Shown here: positions 11,600 to 22,300 of the stretch, one piece after another | How positions within the stretch are numbered: the first letter of the stretch is position 1 | Layout of the letters: each line of letters starts with the position of its first letter | Assembly: GCF_042477335.2 (NCBI RefSeq) | Contig: NC_091255.1 | Coordinates: forward strand, 26,390,501-26,454,500 | DNA length: 64,000 nucleotides | Reading direction: 5' to 3' | From: Ovis canadensis | Lineage: Eukaryota > Chordata > Mammalia > Artiodactyla > Bovidae | Translations under genes and position numbers: made by a program | Notes under the pieces: model-generated | What the model was told of the DNA's origin: nothing | The model's database searches: none | What the model saw: only the letters and a program-made list of their open reading frames with translations

Positions 11600-11774
11600 G
11601 GGACTTCCCAGTGGCTTGGACTCCGTGCTCCCAACGCAGGGGCCTGGGTTCCATCCCTGGTCAGGGAACTGGATCCCACGCGCTGCAAGTAGCACATCCC
11701 ACCGACCACAACTAAGACCCAGCACAGCCAAATAAAGATAATAAAGTAGAATAAAATACTTTTTTTAAAAAATG
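11600..11774 (+). repeat. CHR-type SINE with 14-base target duplication
   Basis: GGGACTTCCCAGTGGCTTGG head, GGTCAGGGAACTGGATCCCA, AAGACCCAGCACAGCCAAAT tail. AAAGGCAAACATCA flanks both sides (11586-11599 and 11775-11788). Confidence 0.92.
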
Positions 11775-12290
11775 AAAGGCAAACATCAAGGTGACTCTGG
11801 GTGAGCTGATAAAGGCTCCACAAAACAGGAAGTGAGAACAGAGAGCCTTTTAATGGTCATCTGGCACAAAGAGAGAGGCCCTGGCCCTGCTTAGGAGCTT
11901 GAGGCCACTAGACTGAGACCTGACACGAGTGAAGAAAGGGCATCTCGTGGCGTCAGTGCTGTGTCTTATCAGAGTGGACAGCCAGGTCCGGGTCTCAGCC
12001 AGGATCTTATCAAAGGATGTTAAGCTTTGAGACTAGCAGAGTGGGAACACTGGGCTGGCTCCCAGATCTGCCATGCTCAGCTGACCGATCCTGCCCAAAC
12101 CCCTAAGTTGGTCCAGGCCCCCACTCCCCTCTCTCAAGCGTTAACAAAAGGTGATAATACTCATCACACAGCGTAGTTTATGAGGCTCAGAGAGCAAATG
12201 AGTAGATCATGGGGGAAGAATTCGGGTGCTCCAGTTTCCAAGAACATGTGTGGAAATTAGGCGCGAATCTAAAGATGCTGGAGACCCAGG

Positions 12291-12621
12291 TGCTCTGCTG
12301 TGCCTAATCGCTCAGTCGTGTCTGACTCTTTGCGACCCCATGGACTGTTGCCTACCAGGCTCCTCTGTCCATAGGGATTCTCCAGGCAAGAATACTGGAG
12401 TGGGTTGCCATGCTCTCCTCCAGGGGATCTCCCCAACCCAGGGGTTGAACCCAGGTCTCCCACATTGCAGAATTCTTTACCATCTGAGCCACCAGGAAAG
12501 CCCAAGAATACTGGAGTGGGTAGCCTATCCCTTTTCCAGGGGATCTTCCCAACTCAGGAATTGAACTGGAGTCCCCTGCATCAGGTGGATTCTTTTCCAG
12601 CTGAGCTACCAGAGAAGCCCC
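12291..12621 (-). repeat. Bov-tA SINE plus a second BovA unit
   Basis: A full reverse unit (12291-12503) is followed by a partial second unit (12504-12621) starting again at AAGAATACTGGAGTGGGTAG. GAGACCCAGGT at left and GAGACCAAGGT at right look like the target duplication. Confidence 0.85.
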
Positions 12622-12657
12622 AGAGACCAAGGTAGGTGATGTGAAAGTACAGTTCTG

Positions 12658-12774
12658 AGGCTTCCCTAGCAGTCCAATGGCTAAGGCTCTGGACTCGCAA
12701 TGCAGGGGGCACAGGTCCAATCCCAGGTCAGGGAACTAAGGTCCTGCATGGTGTGGCCAAAAAAAGAGAAAGAA
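12658..12774 (+). repeat. CHR-type SINE, short form
   Basis: GAGGCTTCCCTAGCAGTCCA head, GACTCGCAATGCAGGGGGCA, GGTCAGGGAACTAAGGTCCT, GTGTGGCC and an A-rich tail. Confidence 0.87.
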
Positions 12775-13030
12775 AATGTCGTTCTGTCATTGTTGTCATG
12801 CTTATGACCACCCTGGCATTCTTCCAGGGTCTTCACCCATAACTTTAACTCTTTTGCAACCCTTTGAGGAACAGAAGGAAGGGCCAATAATAATGAGTGC
12901 CATTTTACAGGGGAAAGACAATGAGGTGAAATGCACTGCCAAAGGTCGCCTGGCTGGTTTGTGCGGCAAGACTTTCTGTTCAACCCAGTCCAACAGAACT
13001 GGATTCCACATCTCCAGCAGGTGCTCATGC
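12775..13030 (+). repeat. MIR-type SINE
   Basis: GAGTGCCATTTTACAGGGGA, AATGCACTGCCAAAGGTCGC, CTGGCTGG follow the MIR 3' half. Confidence 0.6.
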
Positions 13031-13109
13031 AACCTGGGGGCCTAGAGATCGATTGTAAGGTGAAGAAAGGGAGAGGAAGGCTGTAGATCAGGTGACTTCA
13101 AAGACATAG

Positions 13110-13265
13110 CAACTGTTCATAGGAGTGATGAAAATGTTCTAAAATTAGATTATGGTGATGGTTTCACAACTCTAAATATACTAAAACACATTGATTTGTA
13201 CACTTTAAATAGGTGAATTTTATAGTACGTAAATTATATCTCAACAAAGTTGTTAAGATATATCA
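13110..13265 (+). mobile_element. L1 3' UTR fragment
   Basis: GTTCTAAAATTAGATTATGG, ATTGATTTGTACACTTTAAA, TAGGTGAATTTTATAGTACG and CTCAACAAAG are the typical end of a mammalian L1. Confidence 0.75.
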
Positions 13266-13737
13266 GGGTTTGTGGGGTTTTTTTTGAGTTTATGCTAAAG
13301 ATGCATGTTTGGGTGCTAAAACTCTAAAGAAATGCAAGCAAGTGATTACTGTAAAAGTCAAGATGCCTTTCAGGTGGAAAGAGGATTTTGTAACTGGAAT
13401 GGGGAAACAGCCTCTGGGGTCGGTAGCAGGGATTTATTTCTTGACCTGAAGTGTAAAGGGTGCTTAATAATAATAATAATTATTCCTTATGCTGCACATG
13501 TGCTTTGTGGTTTTCTCTATCCATTCTGTTATGGATTCTAAAAAAATGGCGGAAATCACATATGAGATGATACCATGTGATGGCCAGACTATAAGGACCA
13601 CCACCCCCCACTTTCTGGTATTCATGTTCTTGTGAATCCCCATCCCTAAATGTGGGCAGGGCCCGTGACTTGCTTCTAATCAACAGAATAAGGCAAAGGC
13701 TAAGGGCTCCGCTGGTTATATGTCCGTGTGTTTACAT

Positions 13738-13931
13738 TCAGTTCAGTTCAGTTCAGTCACTCAGTCGTGTCCAACTCTTTGCGACCCCATGAATTGCAGC
13801 ACACCAGGCCTCCCTATCCATCACCATCTCCCGGAGTTCACTCAGACCCACGTCCATCGAGTCCGTGATGCCATCCAGCCATCTCATCCTGGGTCGTCCC
13901 CTTCTCCTCCTGCCCCCAATCTCTCTCAGCA
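13738..13931 (-). mobile_element. BovB LINE 3' end
   Basis: Starts with TTCAGTTCAGTTCAGTTCAG, then CACTCAGTCGTGTCCAACTC and GTCGTCCCCTTCTCCTCCTG, the reverse of the BovB terminus. TTACAT is found on both flanks. Confidence 0.9.
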
Positions 13932-13950
13932 TTACATAAGATTTAATGTT

Positions 13951-14207
13951 GGGACTGATTTGGTGGTCCTGAGGTTAAGAATTCACCTGCTAACTCGGAG
14001 GACACTGGTTCGATCCCTTGGTCCAGAAAGATCCCACAATTCATGAGGCAACTCAGCCCATGAACCACAGCTACTAAGCCTGTGCTCGAGAGCCCGTGCT
14101 CCGCAGTAAGAGAAGCCGCTGCATGAGAAGCCTGTGCAGCGCAACTAGAGAAGACCACACGCAGCAATGAAGACCCAGCGCAGCCAAAACTAAATAAATT
14201 AAAAAAC
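13951..14207 (+). repeat. CHR-type SINE
   Basis: TTTGGTGGTCCTGAGGTTAA head, CACTGGTTCGATCCCTTGGT, GAGAAGCCGCTGCATGAGAA, GAAGACCCAGCGCAGCC tail with A-rich end. Confidence 0.87.
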
Positions 14208-14242
14208 ATTTCTACCACACATCAGCATGAATTAGCCACAGG

Positions 14243-14278
14243 TCCCCTCCCTCTTGAATGTCCCCTCCCTCTTGAATG
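14243..14278 (+). repeat. Tandem 18-base duplication
   Basis: The unit TCCCCTCCCTCTTGAATG occurs twice head to tail without mismatch. Confidence 0.95.
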
Positions 14279-14284
14279 TATGGC

Positions 14285-14350
14285 AGAAACCGAACCAGTA
14301 TTATAAAGCAATTACTCTTCCATTAAAAATTAACAATTTTTAAAAAAATT
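14285..14350 (+). mobile_element. L1 3' end fragment
   Basis: AACCAGTATTATAAAGCAATTACTCTTCC followed by an A/T-rich tail matches the ruminant L1 terminus, also seen at 30262-30290. Confidence 0.6.
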
Positions 14351-15012
14351 AAAGTTTTTAAAAGAGTGAATGTCCACCTTTTGGGAGACTTGATCTCCCT
14401 CGTTGGCTTTGATGAAGTAAGCAGCTATGTTGCAGAGGCCCACTGGGTAAGGAACTGGGGTCCTCAGTCTGACAACCCACAAGGAACTGAATGCTGCTGA
14501 CAACCACGTGAGCTTGGAAGCAAGTCCTTCCCCAGGGGAGCCTCCCTGTCAGCGGCCCTAGTTCACACTCTGACTGCAGCTTTCAAGACTCCAGAACAGA
14601 AGCCTCAGCTAAGCCTACCCTGACTCTGGCCCATAGAAGCTTTGAGATTATAAATGTGTGTTGTTTGAAGCCACTGAATGTTTGCTTGATAGCATGCCCC
14701 TTGTGGGTGGGGAGGAGGTCCCCTAAAATCAATCTCATTATCAGTGTCTCACTAGAAGGACTCACAGAATTCAGCAAAGCTGCTATACTTGTGATTACAG
14801 TTTATTACAATGAAAGGATACAGGTTAAAACCAGGAATAGAAAAAGGCACACAAGGGAGGGGTTGGGAGACCCCACCCTTCTCTCAGTGGCGTTATAGGG
14901 CCATAGCTTAGTTCTCCCAGCATGATGTGACAATACACGTGGAATACTGCCAACGAGGGAAGCAGATCCAGGACTCAGTGTCCAAGGCCTTGATTGGCCC
15001 ACGGTAGGCAGA

Positions 15013-15215
15013 TTCCCCGGCGGCTCAGATGATCAAGAGTCTGCCTGCAATGAGGGAGATCTGGGTTCAATCCCTGGGTCAGGAAGAATCCCTGGAGAAG
15101 GAAATGGCAACCCACTCCAGCATTCTTGCCTGGAAAATCCCATGGATGGAGGAGCCTGGCAGGCTACAGTCCATGGGGTCGCAAAGAGTCGGACACGACT
15201 GAGCCACTTTATTCT
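15013..15215 (+). repeat. Bov-tA-type SINE with target duplication
   Basis: TTCCCCGGCGGCTCAGATGA head, CCCACTCCAGCATTCTTGCC core, GTCGGACACGACTGAGCCAC tail. GTAGGCAGA is duplicated at 15004-15012 and 15216-15224. Confidence 0.93.
15208..15213 (-). terminator. RNF135: Candidate poly(A) signal at SINE junction
   Basis: Minus-strand AATAAA about 635 bases after the RNF135 stop. It lies at the end of a Bov-tA insertion. Usage cannot be judged from sequence. Confidence 0.3.
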
Positions 15216-15476
15216 GTAGGCAGAATCACTGCTCATATGGCTGATCTTCGTTTCCAGCTCCTCCAGAGATCAAGCTGATACTGTGTGGCCCAAGGGCCTC
15301 CGATAAAGACAATCTTATAAGGCAGGATAGTCCAAGGGCTTAGATGTTATCTCCTACTCAAGAGCCTATCCTTTCTTTGGACCGCGCAGGGTTTGAACAA
15401 TGCAAGTTAGCCGAATTAAACAGTTTCTTTGCATCCCTCAACTTTAAAAGTTCATTCCTTTACTGTTTGCAATTTC

Positions 15477-15482
15477 TTTATT
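15477..15482 (-). terminator. RNF135: Candidate RNF135 poly(A) signal
   Basis: Minus-strand AATAAA about 365 bases after the RNF135 stop codon, at the A-rich tail of the CHR-type SINE at 15488-15762, so it is probably transposon-derived. It is the first canonical hexamer I found downstream of the stop. Confidence 0.45.
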
Positions 15483-15487
15483 TTTAA

Positions 15488-15762
15488 AAATTATTTTTGG
15501 CCGCGCAGGGTCTTGGTTGCTGCGTGCAGGCTTTCTCCAGTTGCGGTGAGCAGGAGTTATTCCTCCTTGGGGTGTGTGGTCTTCTCATTGTGGTGGCTTC
15601 TCTTGTGGCCGAGCACGGGCTCCACGGCTCCAGCGCTCAGTAGATGTGGCGCACTGGCTTAGTTGCTCTGTGGCGTGTGGGATCTTTCGGGAATCAGGGA
15701 TTGAACCCGTTTCCCCTGCTTTGGCAGGTGGATTCCGAACTGTCTGGACCACCAGGGGAGTG
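15488..15762 (-). repeat. CHR-type SINE in RNF135 3' UTR
   Basis: TTATTTTTGGCCGCGCAGGG, TTCTCCAGTTGCGGTGAGCA, GGCGTGTGGGATCTTTCGGG, GACCACCAGGGGAGTG. It sits 84 bases after the RNF135 stop in the same orientation as the gene. Confidence 0.9.
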
Positions 15763-15845
15763 CTGGAAGAGGGATTCTTAAGTGGCCACCCTGCTAAAAG
15801 TCAGAGAGACCAGGAAATCGATGTGTTTTAACACCCAGGGAATGT

Positions 15846-16375
15846 TTACACATTCATTTGCCTTATGGTCAGAGAATTTCCAGGGTATAAGCCATACAGC
15901 CAGAAGGCAGGGTGTAGGGGAAAAGAGACAGAGACTGGGCACTCAAACAGAGGCTTCGCCTGATCTGCCTCGGAATAGAAGGCAAGTTTTCCCTCCTCAA
16001 GGTCCAGCCAGATGCCCACCACACTAGGTCTGTCTGAGCCGAGGACAGTTTCCTTGACCATGCACCATGCAGAGAGCTCACTGGTCCCTTTCCACTCTAC
16101 ACACCAGGAGTCCATGGTCCTTCCCAGGATCTGGTCACGCTTCATCCCCCGTGAAGCCACCCCGACTGCCCAGTGGCTACAATGCTGAGTGTCCACTTCC
16201 CAGTAATGCTGCCCAGAAGAGAGAGGCTGGGAACATAAAGCCTGGCTGGAGGCAAACCTCTCGGGACTCCAGGCATAGAACATTGGGAAGTCAGACACAG
16301 TCACTGTCCGGTGATCCACAGACACCTTTAGATTACAGGAGAGGCTCTCAAGCTCAAAGGTTGGACTGATGGCCC
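15846..16375 (-). CDS. RNF135: RNF135 coding exon 5 (PRY/SPRY domain) with stop
   Basis: Acceptor AG at 16377-16376 follows a C-rich tract. With the T from exon 4 the first codon is TGG (Trp251). The exon encodes the whole PRY/SPRY domain, including [27 protein letters not shown] and the core [15 protein letters not shown], and ends ...LTIRQMNV, stop at 15848-15846. Length and order match the human protein throughout. Confidence 0.96.
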
Positions 16376-19300
16376 CTGGGGGAAAAAATAGAACATGACC
16401 AGTCAGCTCTGATGGTTCATGCTACGAGGTCCTCAAATAGCGAAAAGCAGCTGTGTATCTTTGAATGCGATCCAGTTTTTCTTATATTAGCATTACAGTC
16501 GGAATGTCAACTTACAGTGGAAGCTTGTTATACATACCCCTGATGCTGTTCTAGTAACAATACTCCCCTCTCCCACCTTCATTTCTACTTAGCCTTCTTT
16601 CAGGAAGCTGTCTGTGAAGCCCACCCCACGAAAGTCACCTCTTGCTTTTCCCCTAATGCTTTACCTGATCACTAGTGATACTTAACCATTTTCTATCTGT
16701 AGTAGAGTGATTGATGATTACGGCTATTTACATCTCTCTGGTTACACTAAGCTTCCTGATTAAGGCTCATGTCTTATTCATTTTGTATATTCCATACCGT
16801 TTTCCGCTAAGGGAGTAAATAACTGCTAATACTCAGCATTCCTACTGAAACTCATATTTACACACGTTTGCTCACTTACCCTGATGACAATCCCACAAGG
16901 AAGTAAGTACTACTATCTCCATCTTACAGATGAGGGAACTGAGGCTCTGAGAGATTACATGACTTCTCCAAGATCAGACAGCCTAGTGAGTGGAGCAGTT
17001 GGCTCCAGGATCTGTGCCCTCAAGGATTATTCCAGACTGGCGCAGTGATAGTAGTTTAGCCAGGTTGGGGCACTGGCAGTTGGCTGTAAGTAGTGCCTCT
17101 GGCATGAATGCCCAAAGGTTGCCAGGGTTCTGAGAACTCATTGGTCTGGCTCAACCTGGAATTTGGGAGTCTTCAACCCCTTTTGCCTTTGTCATCAGCT
17201 CCCCATGGGGAGGGGCCAGGTGTAGAGGAACTAGCCAAGGGGTCTAACAGCAGAGAGATGGACACAAAGGCAGCTCCTTGCTCCGCCAAGCCAAACCCAA
17301 GTTGTAGGCAGATCATATACTTACATCGAGCAAACAAGGAAGCCTTCTTGGGTGCAAAGCGGCTCTGGTCAGGCAGTGGGCATGAGGAAGAAGATGGAAC
17401 TTCTGGGAGTTCAACTATGGAATCAAAAATATTAGGAGAGGGAGACAGTCCCATCAAAAAAAAATGCACGTAGAAGATATCCAAACATCGTGATCAACAC
17501 ACACAGCTTGTCTTTCTCATCATCAGCATTTGATCAGGCAGCACATCCAGCTTAGGTGTATCTAGTCCCATGTTCTTACTGTGGACTTTTTCCCCCCACT
17601 GAGTCCTAAGCTCCTTGCTGGCAGAGATTTTATTCATCTCTGTATTCTACATTGCCCATTGCCAGGAACATAGGAAGTATTTTATGCATATCTATCAAAT
17701 AAATTAACTAATATGGTTCTAGGAGATCTCAGCACCCTCACCCCCAGAATCTCCATGACTTCAGGTCAATGTTTTAAATCATTATTAAACTGGGAAACAT
17801 GAGTTGATATGAGACTCATCACAACTGCTGATACCTATTTCCTCTCAATATACTGAAGTTCTGTTTTCATTTTATTGAAGTATAGTTGCTTTAGTGTTGT
17901 GTTAATTTCTGCTGCTGCTGCTGCTAAGTCACTTCAGTCATGTCCGACTCTGTGCAACCCCATAGATGGAAGCCCACCAGGCTCCCCCGTCCCTGGGATT
18001 CTCCAGGCAAGGACCCTGGAACGGATTGCCGTTTCCTTCTCCAATGCATGAAAGTGAAAAGTGAAAGGGAAGTCGCTCAGTCGTGTCCGACTCTTAGCGA
18101 CCCCATGGACTACAGCCTACCAGGCTCGTCCGTCCATGGGATTTTCCAAGCAAGAGTACTGGAGTGGGGTGCCATTGCCTTCTCCAGTGTTAATTTCTAC
18201 TATACAATAAAGTGATTCATGTATGCATATATATATTCTTGTTCATATTCTTTTCCATTATGATTCATCACTGGCTACTGAATATAGCTCCCTGCACTAT
18301 ACAGTAGGGCCTTGTTGTTTATCCATGCTATATATAATAGTTATACCTGCTAATCCCAAGGCTTGTCAGGTGGCTCAGTGGTAAAGAATCCACCTGCCAA
18401 TGCAGGAGCCTCAGGAGAAAAGGCTTCAATCCCTGTATTAGGAAGATCCCCTGGAGGAGGAAATGGCAACCCCTTCCAGGATTCTAGCCAGGACAATCCC
18501 ATGGATAGAGGAACCTAGCAGGGTACAACCCATGGGGTTGCAAAGAGCTGGACATGACTGAGTGACTGAGCACGCGCTAACCCCAAACTGTGCTAAATGT
18601 TATTATTACCTTAAAGCTACTGTGTGCTTACAATGACCACAGTAAGTGGCAGAAGGGAAAGTAAGGGAAATGCTAGGACATGGACTATGAAGGTGAAATC
18701 TTCCCCATTTGTATCCTGAAGTGACAGCAGCATAAACTGAACCTCAGTCGGATGATGTAAACTTACGGTGTAGACAGATACAGTACAGTGCTGTAACTGT
18801 ATTTTCTCTTCCTTATGCTTTTCTTAAGAACATTTTCTTTTGTTCTAACCAACTTTACTGTAAGAACATAGTGTATAGTACACAAAACATACGAAGTATG
18901 TGTTAATCAACTGTTCATGCTATAGTATGGCTTCCAGTCAACAGCAGGCTACTGGTAGTTAAGTTCTGGGGCAGTGAAAAGTTATAGTCAGATTTTCGGC
19001 TTCATGGGCATTTGGTGCCCCTAATCCTCATGGGTTCAAGGGGCAACTGCATTCCTCAATAATTAAATTTGTATTACAAATAATCACCCATACTGGGTAA
19101 GCCCAAAATGGTCATCAAAACTGTAGTGTGCATTAAAATCTCCTGCAAAGTTGGTACAAATACAAATCCTTGGTACTTAGTCCCAGAGATGCTAGCTCAA
19201 TAGTCTGGCAACGGGGCCTGGATTCTGAATTTTCATTGTTTAAGGGTGAGAAGATTTTTAATTAATACTATGAAGTGAGCATAATATTGATATCAAAATC

Positions 19301-22300
19301 AGGAAAAACACATAAGAAAAAAAAAGTAACAACATAGGCTAACAAACTGGAGATTATCTGCATTCTTTCCAGTGTTATACAGAGCCCTGGGCCGTGCCTT
19401 GAGAAACACTGCTGTTTAGGCTGCGTAATTTCCACAGCAGCTCATGGTCTATCTCAGTTCAGTTCAGTTCGGTTCAGTCACTCAGTCGTGTCCGACTCTT
19501 TGTGACCCCATGAATCGCAGCATGCCAGACCTCCCTGTCCATCACCAACTCCCGGAGTTCACTCAGACTTACGTCCATCGAGTTAGTGATGCCATCCAGC
19601 CATCTCATCCTCTGTCGTCCCCTTCTCCTCCTGCCCCCAATCCCTCCCAGCATCAGTCTTTTCCAATGAGTCAACTCTTCGCAGGAGGTGGCCAAAGTAC
19701 CGGAGTTTCAGCTTCAGCATCATTCCTTCCAAAGAAATCCCAGGGCTGATCTCCTTCAGAATGGACTGGTTGGATCTCCTTGCAGTCCGAGGGACTCTCA
19801 AGAGTCTTCTCCAACACCACAGTTCAAAAGCATCAATTCTTCAGCACTCAGCCTTCTTCACAGTCCAACTCTCACATCCATACGTGACCACTGGAAAAAC
19901 CATAGCCTTGACTAGATGGACCTTAGTCAGCAAAGTAATGTCTCTGCTTTTGAATATACTATCTAGGTTGGTCATAACTTTTCTTCCAAGGAGTGTCTTT
20001 TAATTTCATGGCTGCAATCACCATCTGCAGTGATTTTAGAGCCCAAAAAAATAAAGTCTGACACTGTTTCCACTGTTTCCCCATCTATTTACATAGGGTC
20101 AAAGGAAATCATTGTGAGGAGGCCAAATTGCTTAGCAGCTGCTAAAGTGCAGACTTGAAGAACAGCTAATCTATTGTCTTAAAAACAATCTTGTGAGAAC
20201 TTCAGGGAATGATGTTTCAGGAAATATTCAGATCCTGTGTTTTAAAGCTGCCCTGGACTGGTCCAAACAATCAAAATCAAAACACCCGAAACAGGGGCTT
20301 CCCTGGAGGTCCACAACGGCAACCGGCAGTCCCATGGTTAAGTCTCTGAGTTTTCAGTGCAGGGGTTGCAAGTTCTGTCCCAGGTCAGGGAAACTAAGAC
20401 TCCATGTGCCTTGACACCATCCCCGCCCCCCCCCCCCAAAAGACTCCTTTTTCCCCTACAGCGGAATGAGCTTAAAAAAAAAAAAAAAAAGCCGAGATAA
20501 TAAAAATTGTACTCGCTAAGACATACTTGAATTTTCTAAGTTAAATTTTTTTAAAAACTATTTTATTTCTGAAGTTGCAGTGAACGGGGGCTACTCTCTC
20601 ACCGCAGTCTCAGGCTTCTCACAGTGGTGACTTCTCTTGTTCTAGGGCGTGCGGGCGTCGGTTGTCATGGTTCTCGGGCTCTAGAGCAGAGGCTAAGTAG
20701 TTGTATTGCACAGGCTTAGTTGCTTCTCAGCATGTGGGATCTTAGTTCCCTGACCTGGGATTGAACCAGTTTCCCCTGCACTGGCAGGTGGATTCTTACC
20801 CACTGGGACACCAGCCAACTTCTGTTATAATCTACCTTGTTACTACTTAACATGTTAACACACCCACCAGAGATTATAGTTGAATAGAACTGTACACAAA
20901 GTTGCATTCTTCATTAATAAGACATTTGCTAGTGAAAAATTAAAAAGCCGCCTATTTCTGAATCTCCTCAAGTAGAATAACACAGGTGTGCAGTGAGCTA
21001 GCAAAATCAGGTCTAGGTTCTGGATTTATAGGTCTTAGAAAATGAGTTTCTGTCTATTAAGGGCCTGTGTTATATCACACCTCCAGTCAGGTCCAAAAAC
21101 ACATCCAGCCACAAAAATAGCTCAGCCCACTCCTTCCTCATTCATATCCCAGGGAACACGCAGCTGGGCTCAGAGATCCTGTTCCCTCAAAACGAAGCCG
21201 TGGGACACTGGCCCGGCTTCCATCATCAAACCTCTACCAAATAACATCAACTCACCCTGTGTTTGTTCTTTAAGGGCCCCTTTCTGCGTGAAGTTTTCTC
21301 GTAATTTTTCTTGGATCTCTTCTAGGTCATGGAGAATAGCTTTCATTTTTTGCTCAGGTGGGCTGGAACTCACTTTGGGAGAAGCCAAGGAAAGGTCCAC
21401 CCCTTCCAACAAAGTCTATTGATGAATAAGAACAGAATGAAAGAGAGGGAGGGGGAAGGGAGAGGGAGGGAAGGAAGAAAGAAAGAAGACCTTCTAAAGA
21501 ATGCATCAAATACATTCCAGTCCTGCCAACCATCTATAATTTTCTACTTACCTCCCAACAGGTTTTTCAAAATATAATTAGGCCCTCAAAATACGTGCCT
21601 TGAAAACAATCTGGAATACACTATTATGGCAATAATATTAGAGAGTAGCGATTTCTGGGTGATGGGGTTATGGATGGGTTGTGGGTCTTAAACTGCTATG
21701 TATTTTCTAGTATTTTGTACAACAGATACAGAATTCTTAGCTCATACCCCCCCAAAAGTTTTAAAGTTTTAGGCCCATCTTATAGGGGCCTTACAAAATA
21801 AATAATACAGATAGTCACTAAGATAAGCCACAGAGGCTGAAATAGTCTTCCCCCGACTGCTATCATCTTATCATAATAACTCTTCCCCTGGGTCAAGGTA
21901 ATCATGTGGCCTGCATCCAGTCTCTGGGGCCTCCAACACACACACTCTGCTTTTCTTTACCTTCAGGTCCTGTTTTTCCCCAGCACAGCCTCTCATCTGC
22001 TCACCACCTTCCTACCTCCAGCACTTGACTTTCCTTCCCAACTTAGGAAAATCCACTTCCCATTCTTTTCATCAGTCATAACAGGAGTAGGTACCACCTC
22101 TTGCGTATTTTCCACTGCTCACCTCTAACTGCCTAACAACCTTCCAAGATAGGTTTGTTACCCCCATTTTGCAAAAGAAGGTTAGGGCTGTGTGTGTGTG
22201 TGTGCTCAGTCCTGTCCGACCCCATGGACTGTAACCCATCAGCCTCCTCTATCCATGGAATTTTCTAGGAAAGAATACTGGAATGGGTCGCCATTTCCAG

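Larger units (their letters stand above)
13548..14690 (+). mobile_element. Old LTR (MLT1-like), split by three later insertions
   Basis: The outer parts (13548-13737 and about 14355-14690) read as one old MaLR-type LTR ending TTATAAATGTGTGTTGTTTGAAGCCACTGAATGT in spirit with MLT1 ends. A BovB 3' end, a CHR SINE and an L1 tail lie inside. No retroviral coding sequence is visible. Subfamily is uncertain. Confidence 0.5.
2401..15200. other. Intergenic region between RHOT1 promoter and RNF135 3' end
   Basis: About 12.8 kb with no supportable gene. Repeats are listed separately. Stretches with no repeat I recognise: 2361-3093, 3513-3815, 4715-5795, 6365-6702, 7140-7330, 7700-7880, 8230-10077 (G+A-rich; 8740-9060 may be an L2 relic), 10783-11050, 11789-12290, 13265-13545 and 14700-15003. 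The open reading frames in these stretches are short and lack codon structure or family resemblance. Confidence 0.7.
17868..18600 (-). mobile_element. L1 3' UTR split by two SINEs
   Basis: Reverse L1 end: TGAAGTATAGTTGCTTTAGT, then after the first insert ACTATACAATAAAGTGATTC, TTCTTTTCCATTATGATTCA, GAATATAGCTCCCTGCACTA, and after the second CCCCAAACTG. Both inserts carry target duplications. Confidence 0.8.
17415..21255 (-). other. RNF135: RNF135 intron 3
   Basis: Repeat-dominated intron containing an L1 3' UTR, a BOVA2 dimer, a Bov-tA SINE, a Tigger-like end, a MER5A-like relic, a 640-base BovB end and two CHR SINEs. The 20091-20292 and 20813-21255 stretches show nothing I recognise. Confidence 0.85.

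Noticed and set aside
19583-19801. Minus-strand frame with [19 protein letters not shown]
   Set aside because: It is the decayed C-terminal end of the BovB reverse transcriptase; the frame is short and broken.
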